Part shown: in pieces, positions 16,110 through 29,685 of the stretch
Layout: every line of letters begins with the position of its first letter
Numbering within the stretch: the first letter of the stretch is position 1
Assembly: GCA_026874595.1 (NCBI GenBank)
Contig: CM049320.1
Coordinates: 736,001-800,000 of the forward strand
Length of the DNA stretch: 64,000 nt
Reading direction: 5' to 3'
Source: Sipunculus nudus
Taxonomy: Eukaryota; Annelida; Sipuncula; Golfingiida; Sipunculidae
Made by a program: the position numbers and the translations under genes
Notes under the pieces: model-generated
Told to the model about the DNA's origin: nothing
The model's database searches: none
What the model saw: only the letters and a program-made list of their open reading frames with translations

Positions 16110-18449
16110 TACCACCCGAATATTAACAAGGATGAACAATGTATTAATACGTACACTTATTTGATGTACATATATTATCTTGTGCCACTCGAATATTAAC
16201 AAGGATGAACAATATATTAATACGTACACTTATTTGATGTACATATATTATCTTGTGCCACCCGAATATTTACAAGGATGGACAATGTATTAATACGTAC
16301 ACTTATTTGATGTACATATATTATCTTGTGCCACCCGAATAATTACAAGGATGAACAATGTATTGATACGTACACTTATTTGATGTACATATATTATCTT
16401 GTGCCACTCGAATATTAACAAGGATGAACAATGTATTAATACGTACACTTATTTGATGTACATATATTATCTTGTGCCACCCGAATAATTACAAGGAAGA
16501 ACAATGTATTAATACGTACATTTATTTGATGTACCTATATTATCTTGTACCACCGGAATATTAACAAGGATGAACAATGTATTAATACGAACACTTATTT
16601 GATGTACATATATTATCTTGTGCCACTCGAATATTAACAAGGATGAACAATGTATTAATACGTACACTTATTTGATGTACCCATATTATCTTGTACCAAC
16701 CGAATAATTACAAGGATGGACGATGTATTAATACGTACACTTATTTGATGTACATATATTATCTTGTGCCACCCGAATATTAACAAGGATGAACAATGTA
16801 TTTATACGTACACTTATTTGATGTACATATATTATCTTGTGACACCCGAATAATTACAAGGATAAACAATGTATTAATATACGTACACTTATCTGATGTA
16901 CATATATTATTTTGTGCCACCCGAATATAAACAAGGATGGACGATGTATGAATACGTACACTTATTTGATGTACATATATTATCTTGTACCACCCGAATA
17001 TTAACAAGGATGAACAATGTATTAATACGTACACTTATTTGATGTACATATATTATCTTGTGCCACCCGAATATTAACAAGGATGAAGAATATATTAATA
17101 CGTACACTTATTTGATGTACATATATTATTTTGTGCCAACCGAATAATTAAAAGGATTGACAATGTATTAATACGTACATTTATTTGATGTACCTATATT
17201 ATCTTGTACCACCGGAATATTAACAAGGATGGACAATGTATTAATACGTACACTTATTTGATGTACATATATTATCTTGTACCACCCGAATATTAACAAG
17301 GATGAACAATGTATTAATACGTACACTTATTTGATGTACATATATTATCTTGTGCCACTCGAATATTAACAAGGATGAACAATATATTAATACGTACACT
17401 TATTTGATGTACATATATTATCTTGTGCCACCCGAATATTTACAAGGATGGACAATGTATTAATACGTACACTTATTTGATGTACATATATTATCTTGTG
17501 CCACCCGAATAATTACAAGGATGAACAATGTATTGATACGTACACTTATTTGATGTACATATATTATCTTGTGCCACTCGAATATTAACAAGGATGAACA
17601 ATGTATTAATACGTACACTTATTTGATGTACATATATTATCTTGTGCCACCCGAATAATTACAAGGAAGAACAATGTATTAATACGTACATTTATTTGAT
17701 GTACCTATATTATCTTGTACCACCGGAATATTAACAAGGATGAACAATGTATTAATACGAACACTTATTTGATGTACATATATTATCTTGTGCCACTCGA
17801 ATATTAACAAGGATGAACAATGTATTAATACGTACACTTATTTGATGTACCCATATTATCTTGTACCAACCGAATAATTACAAGGATGGACGATGTATTA
17901 ATACGTACACTTATTTGATGTACATATATTATCTTGTGCCACCCGAATATTAACAAGGATGAACAATGTATTTATACGTACACTTATTTGATGTACATAT
18001 ATTATCTTGTGACACCCGAATAATTACAAGGATAAACAATGTATTAATATACGTACACTTATCTGATGTACATATATTATTTTGTGCCACCCGAATATAA
18101 ACAAGGATGGACGATGTATGAATACGTACACTTATTTGATGTACATATATTATCTTGTACCACCCGAATATTAACAAGGATGAACAATATATTAATACGT
18201 ACACTTATTTGATGTACATATATTATCTTGTGCCACCCGAATATTAACAAGGATGAAGAATATATTAATACGTACACTTATTTGATGTACATATATTATT
18301 TTGTGCCAACCGAATAATTAAAAGGATTGACAATGTATTAATACGTACATTTATTTGATGTACCTATATTATCTTGTACCACCGGAATATTAACAAGGAT
18401 GGACAATGTATTAATACGTACACTTATTTGATGTACGTATATTATCTTG
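16110..18449. repeat. 1170-bp tandem duplication (16 monomers) in the array
   Basis: Sequence at 16110-17279 is repeated at 17280-18449 with very few differences. The same order of monomer variants, including the AATATACG unit and the TATAAACAAGG unit, is offset by 1170 bases, close to 16 x 73. Confidence 0.75.
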
Positions 18450-21400
18450 TACCACCCGAATAATTACAAGGATGGACGATGTATTAATACGTACACTTAT
18501 TTGATGTACATATATTATCTTGTACCACCCGAATATTACCAAGGATGGACGATGTATTAATACGTACACTTATTTGATGTACATATATTATCTTGTACCA
18601 CCCGAATATTAACAAGGATGAACAATGTATTGATACGTACACTTATTTGATGTACATATATTATCTTGTGCCACTCGAATATTAACAAGGATGAACAATG
18701 TATTAATACGTACACTTACTTGATGTACATATATTATCTTGTACCACCTGATTAATTACAAGGATGAACAATATATTAATGCGTACACTAATTTGATGTA
18801 CATATATTATCTTGTGCCACCCTAATAATTACTAGGATGAACAATGAAAAAATACGTACACTTATTTGATGTACATATATTATCTTGTCCCATCCGAATA
18901 ATTAAAAGGATGGACGATGTATTAATACGTAAACTTATTTAATGTACATATATTATCTTGTACCACCCGAATAATTACATGGATGAACAAAGTATTAATA
19001 CATCCACTTATTTGATGTACATATATTATCTTGTTCCACCCGAATATTAACAAGGATGAACAATGTATTAATACGTACACTTATTTGATGTACATATATT
19101 ATCTTGTGCCACTCGAATATTAACAAGGATGAACAATGTATTAATACGTACACTTATTTGATGTACCTATATTATCTTGTACCACCCGAATAATTACAAG
19201 GATGGACGATGTATGAATACGTACACTTATTTGATGTACATATTCTTTGTACCACCCGAATATTAACAAGGATGAACAATGTATTAATACGTACACTTAT
19301 TTGATGTACATATATTATCTTGTGCCACCCGAATATTAACAAGGATGAAGAATATATTAATACGTACACTTATTTGATGTACCTTTATTATCTTGTGACA
19401 CCCGAATAATTACAGGATGGACAATGTATTAATACGTACACTTATTTGATGTACCTATATTATCTTGTACCACCCGAATATTAACAAGGATGGACAATGT
19501 ATTAATACGTACACTTATTTGATGTACGTATATTATCTTGTGCCACCCGAATAATTACAACGGTGAACAATGTATTAATACGTACACCTATTTGATGTAC
19601 ATATATTATCTTGTGCCACTAAAATAATATCAAGGATGAACAATGTATTAATACGTACACTTATTTGATGTACATATATTATCTTGTGCCACTAAAATAA
19701 TATCAATGTATTAATACGAACACTTATTTGATGTACCTATATTATCTTGTACCACCCAAATATTAACAAGGATGGACAATGTATTAATACGTACACTTAT
19801 TTGATTTTCGTTTATTATCTTGTGCCACCCGAATAATTACAACGGTGAACAATGTATTAATACGTACACCTATTTGATGTACATATATTATCTTGTGCCA
19901 CAAAAATAATATCAAGGATGAACAATGTATTAATACGTACACTTATTTGATGTACATATATTATCTTGTGCCACTCGAGTATTAACAAGGATGAACAATG
20001 TATTTATACGTACACTTATTTGATGTACATATATTATCTTGTGCCAACCGAATAATTACAAGGATGGACAATGTATTAATCCGTACACTTACTTGATGTA
20101 CATATATTATCTTGTGCCACCCGAATAATTACAAGGATGAACAATGTATTGATACGTACACTTATTTGATGTACATATATTATCTTGTGCCACCCAAATA
20201 TTAACGATGATCGACGATGTATTAATACGTAAACTTATTTGATGTACATATATTATCATGTACCACCCGAATAATTACATGGATGAACAATGTATTAATA
20301 CGTACACTTATTTGATGTACATATATTATCTTGTGGCACCCGAATAATTACAAGGATGGACAATGTATTAATACGTCCACTTATTTGATGTACATATATT
20401 ATCTTGTACACCCGAATAATTACAAGGATGAAAAATGTATTAATACGTACACCTATTTGATGTACATATATTATCTTGTGCCACCCGAATAATTACAAGG
20501 ATGGACAATGTATTAATACGTCCACTTATTTGATGTACATATATTATCTTGTGCCACCCGAATAATTACAAGGATGAACAATGTATTGATACCTACACTT
20601 ATTTGATGTACATATATTATCTTGTGCCACTCGAATATTAACAAGGATGAACAATGTATTAATACGTACACTTATTTGATGTACATATATTATCTTGTGC
20701 CACCCGAATAATTACAAGGATGAACAATGTATTAATACGTACATTTATTTGATGTACCTATATTATCTTGTACCACCGGAATATTAACAAGGATGGACGA
20801 TGTATTAATACGTACACTTACTTGATGTACATATATTATCTTGTACCACCTGATTAATTACAAGGATGAACAATGTATTAATGCGTACACTTATTTGATG
20901 TACATATATTATCTTGTGCCACCCTAATAATTACTAGGATGAACAATGTAAAAATACGTACACCTATTTGATGTACATATATTATCTTGTACCACCCGAA
21001 TAATTAAAAGGATGGACGATGTATTAATACGTACTCTTATTTAAGATACATATATTATCTTGTACCACCCGAATAATTACAAGGATGAACAATGTAATAA
21101 TACGTCCACTTATTTGATGTACATATATAATCTTGTACCACCCGAATATTAACAAGGATGAACAATGTATTAATACGTACACTTATTTGATGTACATATA
21201 TTATCTTGTGCCACTCGAATATTAACAAGGATGAACAATGTATTAATACGTACACTTATTTGATGTACCTATATTATCTTGTACCACCCGAATAATTACA
21301 AGGATGGACGATATATTAATACGTACACTTATTTGATGTACATATCTTATCTTGTACACCCGAATAATTACAAGGATGAAAAATGTATAAATACGTACAC

Positions 21401-22544
21401 CTATTTGATGTACATATATTATCTTGTGCCACCAGAATAATTACAAGGATGAACAATGTACTAATACGTACACTTATTTGATGTACATATATTATCTTGT
21501 GCCACTCGAATATTAACAAGGATGAACAATGTATTAATACGTACACTTATTTTATGTACATATCTTATCTTGTGCCACCCGAATAATTACAAGGTATTAA
21601 CAATTTATTAATACGTACACTTATTTAATGTACATATATTATCTTGTACCACCCGAATAATTACAAGGATGAACAATGTATTAATATGTCCACTTATTTG
21701 ATGTACATATATTATCTTGTACCACCCGAATATTAACAAGGATGAACAATGTATTAATACGTACACTTATTTGATGTACATATATTATCTTGTGCCACTC
21801 GAATATTAACAAGGATGAACAATGTATTAATACGTACACTTATTTGATGTACCTATATTATCTTGTACCACCCGAATAATTACAAAGATGGACGATGTAT
21901 TAATACGTACACTTATTTGATGTACATATATTATCTTGTACCACCCGAATATTAACAAGGATGAAAAATGTATAAATACGTACACCTATTTGATGTACAT
22001 ATATTATCTTGTGCCACCAGAATAATTACAAGGATGAACAATTTATTAATACGTACACTTATTTGATGTACATATATTTCGTGTGCCACTCGAATAATTA
22101 CATTAATGAACCATGTATTAATACGTACACTTATTTGATGTACATATCTTATCTTGTGCCTCCCGAATAATTACAAGGATGAACGATTTATTAATACGTA
22201 CACTTATTTGATGTACATATATTATCTTGTGCCACCCGAATAATTACAAGGATGAACAATGTATTAATACGTACACTGATTTGATGTACATATATTATCT
22301 TGTACCACCCGAATAATTACAAGGATGAACAAGGTATTAATACGTACACTTATTTGATGTACATATATTATCTTGTGCCACCCGAATAATTACAAGCATG
22401 AACAATGTATAAATACGTTCACTTATTTGATATACTTATATTATCTTGTGCCACCCGGATAATAACAAGGATGGATAATGTATTAATACGTACACTTATT
22501 ATTTGATGTACTTATATTATCTTGTGAGTGATCGCTGTTTGCAG

Positions 22545-22614
22545 GTAGCGCACCCTGTCGACCACGAGGAACACAATGTCAGAACGAACACAGGCGGACA
22601 CGAATGTCAACTTT
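22545..22614 (+). CDS. weak candidate exon, His-containing
   Basis: Directly after the array, an acceptor (GCTGTTTGCAG) opens a frame reading VAHPVDHEEHNVRTNTGG and onward. A weak donor (TTT then GTAAAA) would end it in the same phase that the first certain ureG exon at 25979 requires. It is histidine-containing, as UreG N-termini often are. The donor is poor, no upstream start is seen, and an alternative start lies closer, so this is only a possibility. Confidence 0.15.
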
Positions 22615-24693
22615 GTAAAAGGCGAGGATTTATTTTTCATTGTTTTAAATTTGTTTTAGAGAATAAATTATCTGTTATTAATTACGTATGTTGATCTGTA
22701 TATCCGTTCTCTCTTACATAACATCAGATCCCCGATAACATACGGTGTGTCAAACTGATTTTTGTGTGGTTATAATGAAGCATGTTTGCTTACTATAAAC
22801 ACGATCTAAGTTCGAATCCCCGCTGTGCATACCGGCAACAATATTAAAATATCTCTTCTTTTTCACTGACTTGGCCTTAGTTTGAACTTACAAATTTTTA
22901 GGGGGCACCCAATTTCGTAAATTGTCAGGGCGTACCTAAACCTTTTGCATAATAAGCTCACAAAGTTGCATTTATAAGTTCAAGGCCCTAGTTAAGACTA
23001 TTTCATTTTGGTATCAGTATAGGATGACACCCTCTAGTAGCTATGATGGACCAAACAAAATCTTCATTGGAAGCTGCTGCCCATGCAAGGGTCATGTCCT
23101 GTTATGCATTGGGCACGACAATCTTCTCGGTTAGCCAATAGATACCGGCTCTGTGGTTGGTTAAGGTAACGTCAGTGTGTGGTGTTCTATCCCTGCCGTG
23201 GTTTATCTAACTTGAAGCAGGCCCTATGAGCGGTGGGGTAAGCTCGTACACCGTCCGTAACGGGGGCACGACGGGCCCATGGGGGGCCTAGATTGACCAG
23301 GAATTTCCTGTAGAGTAGAATATGTTTGTAATTGTAGAAGTCTTATTTGGTTTTTATTTTAGCTTATAAAAATTCAAGTCAAGTTGACAAGTTATTCAAC
23401 CAGCTTGTTAAATAAACAAAATAAACTATAGTATATAGAGGCAGCCTTCAAACTTTTTATTTTGCTGAATTCACCAGCTGGTTGATTAACACGTCAATGG
23501 GTATGGATGCTTCTGAGATGCAAAATAATCAATTATTCAAATTCATACGAGCAAATATAGGTCAGGTCCTTTTTATTATTTAACGTTTTAGTCATATATG
23601 GCGAATGTCCTCAGAAAGTAAAAAAAAAACTTTGGTAGTTCCTTCGATCTGTTTGGTGGAACATGTTGCAAGTTGATATATAAACTGTGAGCTGTTGTAT
23701 ATCACAGAATCACAGTAGTACTCGATACAGCTTCCTCTGCTGATCTAACACCATTGTCTAATATACCCCTCAATATGTAGCGAGCCTTGGATTTAAACCG
23801 AATAAAGAGTTTATTACGTCTGTAAAACTGAATGGTAATTATAACGAAGAAAAAGGAGGGGGCCGAAACCTTTTGTACCGCCTCGACAAATTTCTGTCGG
23901 AGGCCCTGCTTAAAGTCTCATTTAAAGCCAGCGTCAACATATTATCTCCAAGAAATAAAATAAATCCTTTCTACTCAAACATCACTGATCTTTAATTAAT
24001 CTTAGTAATTTGATCGAATAGACACATTACCAATCGTCAGTGATTGTCACCCCTGAAGCGAAGTAGGCCTAACTCTAACTCTGTGCAAAGGCAAAAACCA
24101 ATAGAAACTTTGGTTTGTATTTCCAAACAATTTAACAACGTTTGACCTGTGAGCTTGCTTGTGGGTTCCTGATCAAAAGTTTAAGCCACCTCTCATGCAC
24201 AACACAATGTAGAACAGCATAAGAACAGCTTGGGCAAACAATTGGTCACAAACAGCTTACCTAGTTTTTGCGCCTGTGTACAGCCTGAAAATATGTATTG
24301 ATTGAGAAAAGAATAGACTGTCCAAAAACAAGATTACAGACTTGTTCCCACAGTCTGAGAGAGGGTAGGTTTATTCTACCCGGTGTATGGGCAAAATTGA
24401 AACATAGTATGGGGGGGGGGGGGTTCCCAATCCAGCCAATCACACACACACACACACTTTTTCAATATAAATAATGTAATCTGTGGTGGATCAAGATTCC
24501 AATGACGGGGGGTGGGGGCGTAAAAAGATTATAGCGGGACTTAAGAGGCAAAAATTGGTGGGTGGGGGTGGAAAATTTGTAGGCCTACACTTTTTGCGGT
24601 CATGATTCCCCCCCCCCCATACTAAATTCCTGCGCACGTACTTGTCCATGTTTTGACACATTAAATTTTTATCTATTTGAAGTGTTTATATCA

Positions 24694-24741
<48 letters not shown>

Positions 24742-25140
24742 CTGAAGTGTTATAGCTGGGACATGACGTTTAGCTAAGTGTCACTTTCAAGTGCCATTGA
24801 CAATAGAGCCAGGGATAAGAAGATTCCGAGGACGGGAGGGTATCCTGGCGATATCATGCTTAAGAAAAACAACATGGAGTCGAGCTCCATTAGGGGTGCC
24901 CTTTCTGTATAAGACATACTGTGTATACCAGAAAGCAGTGTTTTCTCCTAGAAATGAAATATGAAACCATTTCCTTGCGCCTATACAAAGCAGAAATAAG
25001 TTTGCACAGGACGCGATCAGAAAAAAACATTAAACTTAGCATAATGCAATACTATTTAAATCGAGTTGGCGATCCAGCGTAAAATGAATTAATTTGTGAT
25101 TCTTGACATATTCATATTCTATCACTGATTGCAAGTTTTC
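22615..25140. other. non-coding stretch between satellite and ureG
   Basis: An AATAAA lies at 22661-22666. A tRNA B-box-like string (AAGTTCGAATCCCC) near 22809 suggests a decayed SINE on the plus strand, but no A box is clear. G-runs lie near 24413-24423 and 24605-24615, and a TA microsatellite at about 24699-24738. No gene is recognised. Confidence 0.5.
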
Positions 25141-25173
25141 GCGCATGCGCATTATTTTACCTTTGGTCACGTG
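25141..25173. promoter_or_regulatory. NRF-1-type palindrome plus E-box, likely ureG promoter
   Basis: GCGCATGCGC at 25141-25150 is a perfect NRF-1-type palindrome, a motif found in core promoters of many animal housekeeping genes. A CACGTG E-box follows at 25168-25173. The pair sits about 100 bases upstream of an ATG in strong context (A at -3, G at +4) at 25244 and about 0.8 kb upstream of the first certain ureG exon. There is no clear TATA box. Function is inferred from motif and position. Confidence 0.45.
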
Positions 25174-25243
25174 CTCTTGTTATAGTATAAGCAGACACAC
25201 TTGAATTGTATTTATCCTGAAACAGAGCCAAAACAATAAAAAA

Positions 25244-25292
25244 ATGGGTAAAAAGAAAACTCAGCATGGGGGGGGGGGGGGGGGTTCCACAA
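25244..25292 (+). CDS. ureG: candidate first coding exon of ureG
   Basis: The ATG at 25244 has a strong initiation context and starts MGKKKTQH, followed by a 17-base G run that reads as glycines. A donor-like GTGTTAAG at 25293 would end the exon after one base of a codon. That is the phase needed to join the exon at 25979. The total protein would then be about 268 residues, close to the plant UreG size of about 275. The donor is weak and the poly-G length may vary or be mis-sequenced, so the assignment is tentative. Confidence 0.3.
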
Positions 25293-25675
25293 GTGTTAAG
25301 TATAAACTAGAAATCTTCATTTCTTATGCAAGCCTCCGCCATACGGGAGGTCTGTATTAAAGGATGTTCCCAAAACCATGTTTGCATTCACCTATTCGGC
25401 CCATTTTCTCAGGTACATACATATATAAGTTACTACATTTCTGAATATTCTCAGATGACGTTTCTGAATCCTGAATCATTCTCCTGATCCACACCAAAAT
25501 CTCTATTTCAATGGTCCATTTAAAAAATATTCATGAGTTTCCGTTCTTGATTTCGTGAGTTATTCTGTGAACAACACAAACACACACGGACAAGGACGGG
25601 GATGAATGCCATGAACGGATAGCGGAACATAACACAGGAGATGAGAGTGACTGAGTATCTTTAAGATATCACGTG

Positions 25676-25696
25676 ATATATATATATATATAATTT

Positions 25697-25767
<71 letters not shown>
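25676..25767. repeat. TA microsatellite
   Basis: Long interrupted TA repeat in the presumed first intron of ureG. Confidence 0.9.
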
Positions 25768-25773
<6 letters not shown>

Positions 25774-25879
25774 TTATACATGCAACCTTAAATAAGGTTA
25801 TATAAAGCTTAACCAATCTCATTTTTACACGAATTTCTACCTAAATATAAATTTTCACTAAAGGGAATACATTTTGATT

Positions 25880-25882
<3 letters not shown>

Positions 25883-25941
<59 letters not shown>

Positions 25942-25951
25942 GAGAGAGAGA
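25883..25951. repeat. AG microsatellite next to ureG splice acceptor
   Basis: About 34 AG dinucleotides with one AA interruption end roughly 28 bases before the acceptor of the exon at 25979. It lies where a branch point and polypyrimidine tract would be. The acceptor's own pyrimidine tract is the short CTTTTGTTACAG. Confidence 0.9.
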
Positions 25952-25978
25952 GTCACCACGTATACGCTTTTGTTACAG

Positions 25979-26130
25979 CTGGCAGCACGATACCTGGTGT
26001 CGGCAGTGGGCATGGGCATGACCACGGACACGATCACGGACACGAACACGGACATACTCACGAGGTTTTAGAACATCCTGGTCGGTACACGGACAGGGAC
26101 CAACCTCAGGGGCGCCGAGACTGGGATCAG
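25979..26130 (+). CDS. ureG: ureG exon, His-rich N-terminal domain
   Basis: The exon follows TTGTTACAG and ends GGATCAG before GTAACG. After two bases completing a split codon it encodes 50 residues, beginning [10 protein letters not shown] and then a run of His-Gly/His-Asp pairs (about 10 histidines between 25998 and 26055). Such His-rich heads are typical of eukaryotic and some bacterial UreG/HypB proteins and bind nickel or zinc. Composition makes this part poorly conserved between species. Confidence 0.9.
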
Positions 26131-29100
26131 GTAACGACATCCGGGTTAGTGAAGATCCTGATCAGAACACGTCGGTAACAAATTCTTAAATAAGAGACGA
26201 CCCATTAACATTGTCAGGCAGACTGGCCCAGTTGTTGCAATGATTAATTCCTTCCACTAAAAGAATCATCAAACTGTTTCCAAACGCTTAGAGAAAGTAC
26301 TGTCCCCTCGAGGCATATACTATACCTAAATTACGGCTCTCTGGCCAACTGTTTAAGAGCTGGATGCAGAGTTACGTCTAACTGTACATGGAATCGTTTT
26401 ACTTTGCGCATTTAGAAGCAAACGTAAATACTAAAGCCGAGGCTCGGCTAATCGTAAGGTTATATGCCTCACTCCAACCTTCCAAGCCTGGTCGTTAGGT
26501 TATATGCCTCACTATCACGCACTAATCCCGGCTAATTTTTAGGTTATATGCCTCGCTCCTACCTTCTAAGCTCGGCTAATTGTTAGGTTATATGCCTCAC
26601 TCCTACCTTCCAATCTCGGTTAATTGTTAGGTTATATGCCTCACTCCTACCTTCCAAGCTCGGCTAATTGTTAGGTTATATGCCTCACTCCTACCTTCCA
26701 AGCTCGGCTAATTGTTAGGTTATATGCCTCACTCCTACCTTACAAGCTCGGCTTATTGTTAGGTTATGTGCCTCACTCCTACTTCCAAAGAGGTTCAAAT
26801 TATTTGCTTCATGGTACACTGTGACGTTATCACTGCACGTGTTTTATCCAACATGGTTATTGTACTGAAAGAAAAAAATAATTTCTCGTTTTTATAATAG
26901 GATAACAAAACATGGTATAATCGTTATTAGGCGTATACCAGAGACATTGTGATAAACCTATGTTTAATGAAATTTAAACAAATTAAATACCCTTCCTTCC
27001 TTCCCTCCTTGCTTTCTATTTTTTTTTTTCTTCCTTTAATTTCACTTTTATTTTATCGTCACTTTAGCCTGATATTTTTTCAACATGTTCTTGTGTTTCA
27101 GAGAGCATTCACTGTCGGCATTGGCGGACCAGTGGGATCGGGGAAGACGGCCTTGACCTTGGCCTTATGCCAGCTGCTGCGTGAGAATCATGGGATATGT
27201 GTGGTCACAAACGACATATTTACAAGGTACTATGTGTGTTATATATGCATCATTATTTCTATTGAATAAGACATTAAAGTTCAGTACAAGTTCCTTCGAC
27301 ACTTTGCGTACGAAACCACACACACACACAAACGACTGCGCATGCTCAGCGCCATCTTGCAGATCCATGTAGTTTCGACGCAATAAACTGGTTGTTGTCT
27401 CAGCGAGGTCTCATCGTTTTCATCAGATTGGTAGTCGTTATTTGGTCCATTCCCCAATACATGACAATGTTTAACGTCATTGTTCGCTGAAAACCATAAC
27501 GTCATATTGTCCATTACTCAGAACCACTAACATCATTGTATAACCATGTTCCAATGATTTAGGGAACGGTATAAGCCTGGAAGTGTGCATTTCTGGGTTA
27601 GCATTAAATGAAGTCGGAAGGGACAGGCTATAAACATTTGAAAACCATGAGACTTGGTCATCTGAGACAGGGACAGGCTATAAACATTTGAAAACCATGA
27701 GACTTGGTCATCTGAGACAGGGACAGGCTATAAACATTTGAAAACCATGAGACTTGGTCATCTGAGACAGGGACAGGCTATAAACATTTGAAACCATGAG
27801 ACTTGGTCTTCTGAGACAGGGACAGGCTATAAACATTTGAAAACCATGAGACTTGGTCATCTGAGACAGGGACAGGCTATAAACATTTGAAAACCATGAG
27901 ACTTGGTCATCTGAGACAGGGACCCTTTAATGTTATTGTCCAGCTATATGACCAGTTGATATGGAGTTTTTGTTGTTGTCATATTTATATACTTAAACTA
28001 TATCAAGTAACCGTCAGATAAGATCTGTAATTCTCACAAGGTTCCCCTCTCTATCAGCAGTGTATTGACATTTCATAATATATATGATGATTTAAATAGG
28101 ATATACTATTTTTGTTACATTATATTAGTTTTGAATATATTAATACTAATAACGCCCTGTAAACACAGTACAAAGACTTTGGGTTTTATATAATTTACTT
28201 GTTTGGGTTTTTATAATTCACTGTTTTACCATCGAGCTTTTCCTAAACATATGTATAATAAAAGATTAGCGTATATTATTCACGGGCCCTTCTGTCCAAC
28301 ACCGATGTTACTAAAAAAATATTTTCTTTATACACTTGCTAAAGTAGTCCCTTTCTAGATTGTTTAGTTTGATATACATATATCATCGGAATATCAAATT
28401 GATTTTAGAAACAATTGAAATGTATAGCTTATTTCCGATTAGTTAATAAATATGTCTGTTTGTGACTCTGTCTTGTAAATATTGCAAAATGTGATCGGGC
28501 AGTCTATATCTGGGCATAATATAAGATTAAAAAGCAATAGTAATATTATATTGCAAGCACAGGGATAGATTTATTAGTGTTTCTTTGAATCATCATTAGA
28601 AATGTTTATATATTTTTTATTCAGGGAAGACTGGGAATTCCTGGTACGTCACAAAGCTTTACCCGAGGAGCGCATGCGGGCAGTGGAGACCGGAGGTTGC
28701 CCGCACGCGGCAATACGAGAAGACTACTCGCTTAATCTCGAGGAGGTGCGAGACTTGACGAGAAAGTTCAGCCCGGAGCTGGTGATCATAGAATCAGGAG
28801 GAGATAATCTCGCCGCCAACTACAGCCGGGAACTTGCCGATTACATTATATACGTCATCGACGTCGCTGGTGAGCGCCATCTTTTTTCCGCCGCCATGTT
28901 TCTCCCACCATCACCCTTCCGCGATCTGCCTTCCGCCAGAAGTAATTTCTACTCCAGTTATGGATTTTTTTAGGCCTTGACTTCTTGTCTAAGTTGTCAA
29001 ACTTCAAAATCAATTTTATGTCATTTAAAAAAAACCATACTTTTAAAACTGCAGACACGCATGCTTAACAAGTGGCATTTCTTCGTTGGGTTCTAATCAA

Positions 29101-29645
29101 GGACATATGTAGGTGCATGGGATTTGCCTTGAGATAATTTTATTAAAAAAACCCAACTTTATATATTCTTTCTACTGCATACATACCCGCGGTGTTTCCA
29201 CATGCTTCATCGTATTGTGGTTAAATGATTTGTTACCCATTATCCCCCTGGACAGATGACTCCTAACCTTTTGAGTACTATTACTTTATGAGTACGATTA
29301 GGGACAGAGAACTTCTGTTCTGCCCAAGGTCCGAGGGGGCAGCTGTACATGGTTTGGTTGCGGAGATGTTTCTTATTCCGTGATGTTCTGATGGGTCATT
29401 AACATATATTATAAAATGTTTTAAAGGTGTTAACAGCCTTTGCAACGCTGGCATATCGCAGTCATGCTGAATTTATCCACCAGGTGGCGATAAGATACCG
29501 CGAAAGGGTGGTCCTGGTATAACTCAGAGTGACCTTCTGATTATCAACAAAACAGATTTGGCGGAGGCAGTTGGTGCGGATCTGCAGGTAGGTAGGAGCT
29601 GACTGGTAACGCCCTCTGCCGGTCGTAATTTCTCTCTCTTTTTTT

Positions 29646-29685
<40 letters not shown>

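Larger units (their letters stand above)
4500..22524. repeat. 18-kb tandem array, 73-bp unit (satellite-like)
   Basis: About 245 head-to-tail copies of an AT-rich 73-base unit fill this interval. Each copy contains the recognisable blocks TTAATACGTACACTTATTTG, ATGTACATATATTATCTTGT and CCACCCGAATAATTACAAGG. Common variants are AATATTAACAAGG for AATAATTACAAGG, GGACGATG for GAACAATG, and GTACC for GTGCC. A few units are shorter, for example where ATCAATG replaces ATCAAGGATGAACAATG. The period is not a multiple of three, so the 60-85-residue open frames on the minus strand are repeat artefacts. The array begins abruptly after unique sequence and ends where TTATCTTGTGAGTG leaves the consensus. I see no embedded gene or mobile element. 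Confidence 0.97.

Noticed and set aside
7485-19369. Several identical 60-85-residue minus-strand open frames in the satellite
   Set aside because: They arise from the 73-base period shifting frame each unit. All three frames are used and no start, splice or conservation signal supports coding.
4500-22524. Possible CRISPR-like array
   Set aside because: Units are contiguous without unique spacers, in eukaryotic DNA.
25560-26061. Minus-strand open frames over TA and AG tracts, including one antisense to the His-rich ureG exon
   Set aside because: Microsatellite translation and shadow of the ureG exon.
27405-27430. Second hammerhead core (CTGATGA on the minus strand near 27424)
   Set aside because: No stem II or pairing stem I around it.
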